Source of the DNA: Muribaculaceae bacterium
GTDB taxonomy: Bacteria; Bacteroidota; Bacteroidia; Bacteroidales; Muribaculaceae
Length of the DNA stretch: 34,588 nucleotides
Assembly: GCA_022509205.1 (NCBI GenBank)
Contig: JAFLTR010000024.1
Coordinates: 1-34,588 of the forward strand
Direction of reading: 5' to 3'
This document shows, in pieces, positions 34,172 to 34,588 of this stretch. The notes beneath the pieces were generated by a model. It worked only from the letters and a program-made list of their open reading frames with translations, searched no databases and was not told the origin of the DNA. The position numbers and the translations under genes were made by a program. The number at the start of each line of letters is the position of its first letter. The stretch's first letter is position 1.

Positions 34172-34588
34172 ATGATTAAGGAGTTCAATACATATATCAA
34201 TGGAATACCTCTTGAATTTTGGAGGGATTTATGTCGGACAGAAGGAGAACTTAAACAATTAAAAAAGGGAGAAACCTTTCTTTCTATAGGAGATGTTTGC
34301 AAATATTTAGGTTATATAGAATCAGGTTCATTCAAATATGTGGCCTATACCAAAAATGGCGACGAGAAAATTGTCGGTCTTGAAACCGTGGGTGGATTTG
34401 TTGCCAATTGGCCTTATTGCCTGCAAAGGCTACCATCGCAACTTTCAATAATATCGAATTCCGATTCGGAAATATCATGTCTGCCTGTTTCTAAGATAAT
34501 AAAGAGGATGGATGAAGAGCTTGACTTTGATAAATTAGTCAATCTTGCTACCAAAGAAATGTTTTATACCATCTATGATAGAATGATT
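34172..34588 (+). CDS. Crp/Fnr family transcriptional regulator, 3' end beyond window
   Basis: The first 139 residues are present, with no stop before the window edge. The sequence MIKEFNTYINGIPLEFW, then a beta-roll region (KKGETFLSIGDVCKYLGYIESGSFKYVAY, ETVGGFVANWPYCL) fits a cyclic-nucleotide-binding-type sensor domain, and the following helix (KIIKRMDEELDFDKLVNLATKEMF) fits the dimerisation helix. The DNA-binding helix-turn-helix would lie beyond the edge. In Bacteroidetes, members of this family often sense unknown small molecules. The target genes cannot be named from this sequence. Confidence 0.8.
   Translation, partial: MIKEFNTYINGIPLEFWRDLCRTEGELKQLKKGETFLSIGDVCKYLGYIESGSFKYVAYTKNGDEKIVGLETVGGFVANWPYCLQRLPSQLSIISNSDSEISCLPVSKIIKRMDEELDFDKLVNLATKEMFYTIYDRMI

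Noticed and set aside
1..34588. CRISPR array, retron or diversity-generating retroelement
   Set aside because: No regularly spaced repeats and no reverse transcriptase or Cas gene were seen on either strand.

Overview
The window looks like a chromosomal segment of a Bacteroidales bacterium, probably a gut commensal of the Muribaculaceae/Prevotellaceae/Bacteroidaceae type (family level is inference). The reasons are several promoter -7 boxes of the Bacteroidetes form TAnnTTTG, weak Shine-Dalgarno sequences, a DUF4491 gene, a PorX-type response regulator, a long YjgP/YjgQ permease, and a secreted pectin enzyme ending in a type-A type IX secretion (T9SS) sorting domain.

Layout. 1-54 is the 3' part of a tRNA-Leu(GAG) with its terminator, followed by a DUF4491 membrane protein. 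511-3797 (minus) is an MFS transporter, agmatine deiminase and N-carbamoylputrescine amidase, which together turn agmatine into putrescine. 3993-15364 is an A+T-rich accessory block. It holds a divergent 584-aa protein of unknown function, then on the plus strand a long, possibly structured leader and a tight operon: a 73-aa DUF6140-like protein, a dynamin-like GTPase, a membrane-anchored coiled-coil protein, a membrane-anchored coiled-coil dynamin-like GTPase, a third dynamin-like GTPase, and a protein ending in an acyl carrier protein (ACP) domain with an intact phosphopantetheine-site DSL motif. After a terminator-like hairpin come a zinc-ribbon protein and a proteasome/HslV-like Ntn-hydrolase with Thr, Asp and Lys in the expected order. 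I do not know a described system with this gene set; it is the main candidate for a new system here.

15539-16342 (minus) is an ADP-ribosylglycohydrolase-family protein. 16637-18927 (minus) is a cluster of two FKBP-type prolyl isomerases, one FKBP-N-like lipoprotein and a 56-aa lipoprotein easily missed between them. 19016-24344 (minus) holds an LptF/LptG-family permease and a tricorn-like protease. 24461-26898 (minus) is porX translationally coupled to a Sel1-repeat protein.

27055-27696 (plus) is a metallo-beta-lactamase-fold hydrolase. 28224-32156 (plus) is a 1310-aa bifunctional pectinesterase/pectate lyase with a T9SS sorting domain, so the window carries both a T9SS regulator and a likely T9SS cargo. 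The right end has a nitroreductase, a pair of tiny membrane proteins and the start of a Crp/Fnr-type regulator cut off by the window edge.

How the genes work together in the accessory block (inference): three GTPases of the membrane-remodelling class, two coiled-coil proteins with N-terminal membrane segments and a carrier domain that normally holds acyl chains suggest a machine acting at a membrane and linked to lipid metabolism or acyl status, possibly with a dedicated peptidase. Whether it serves defence, stress repair or housekeeping cannot be told from this sequence.
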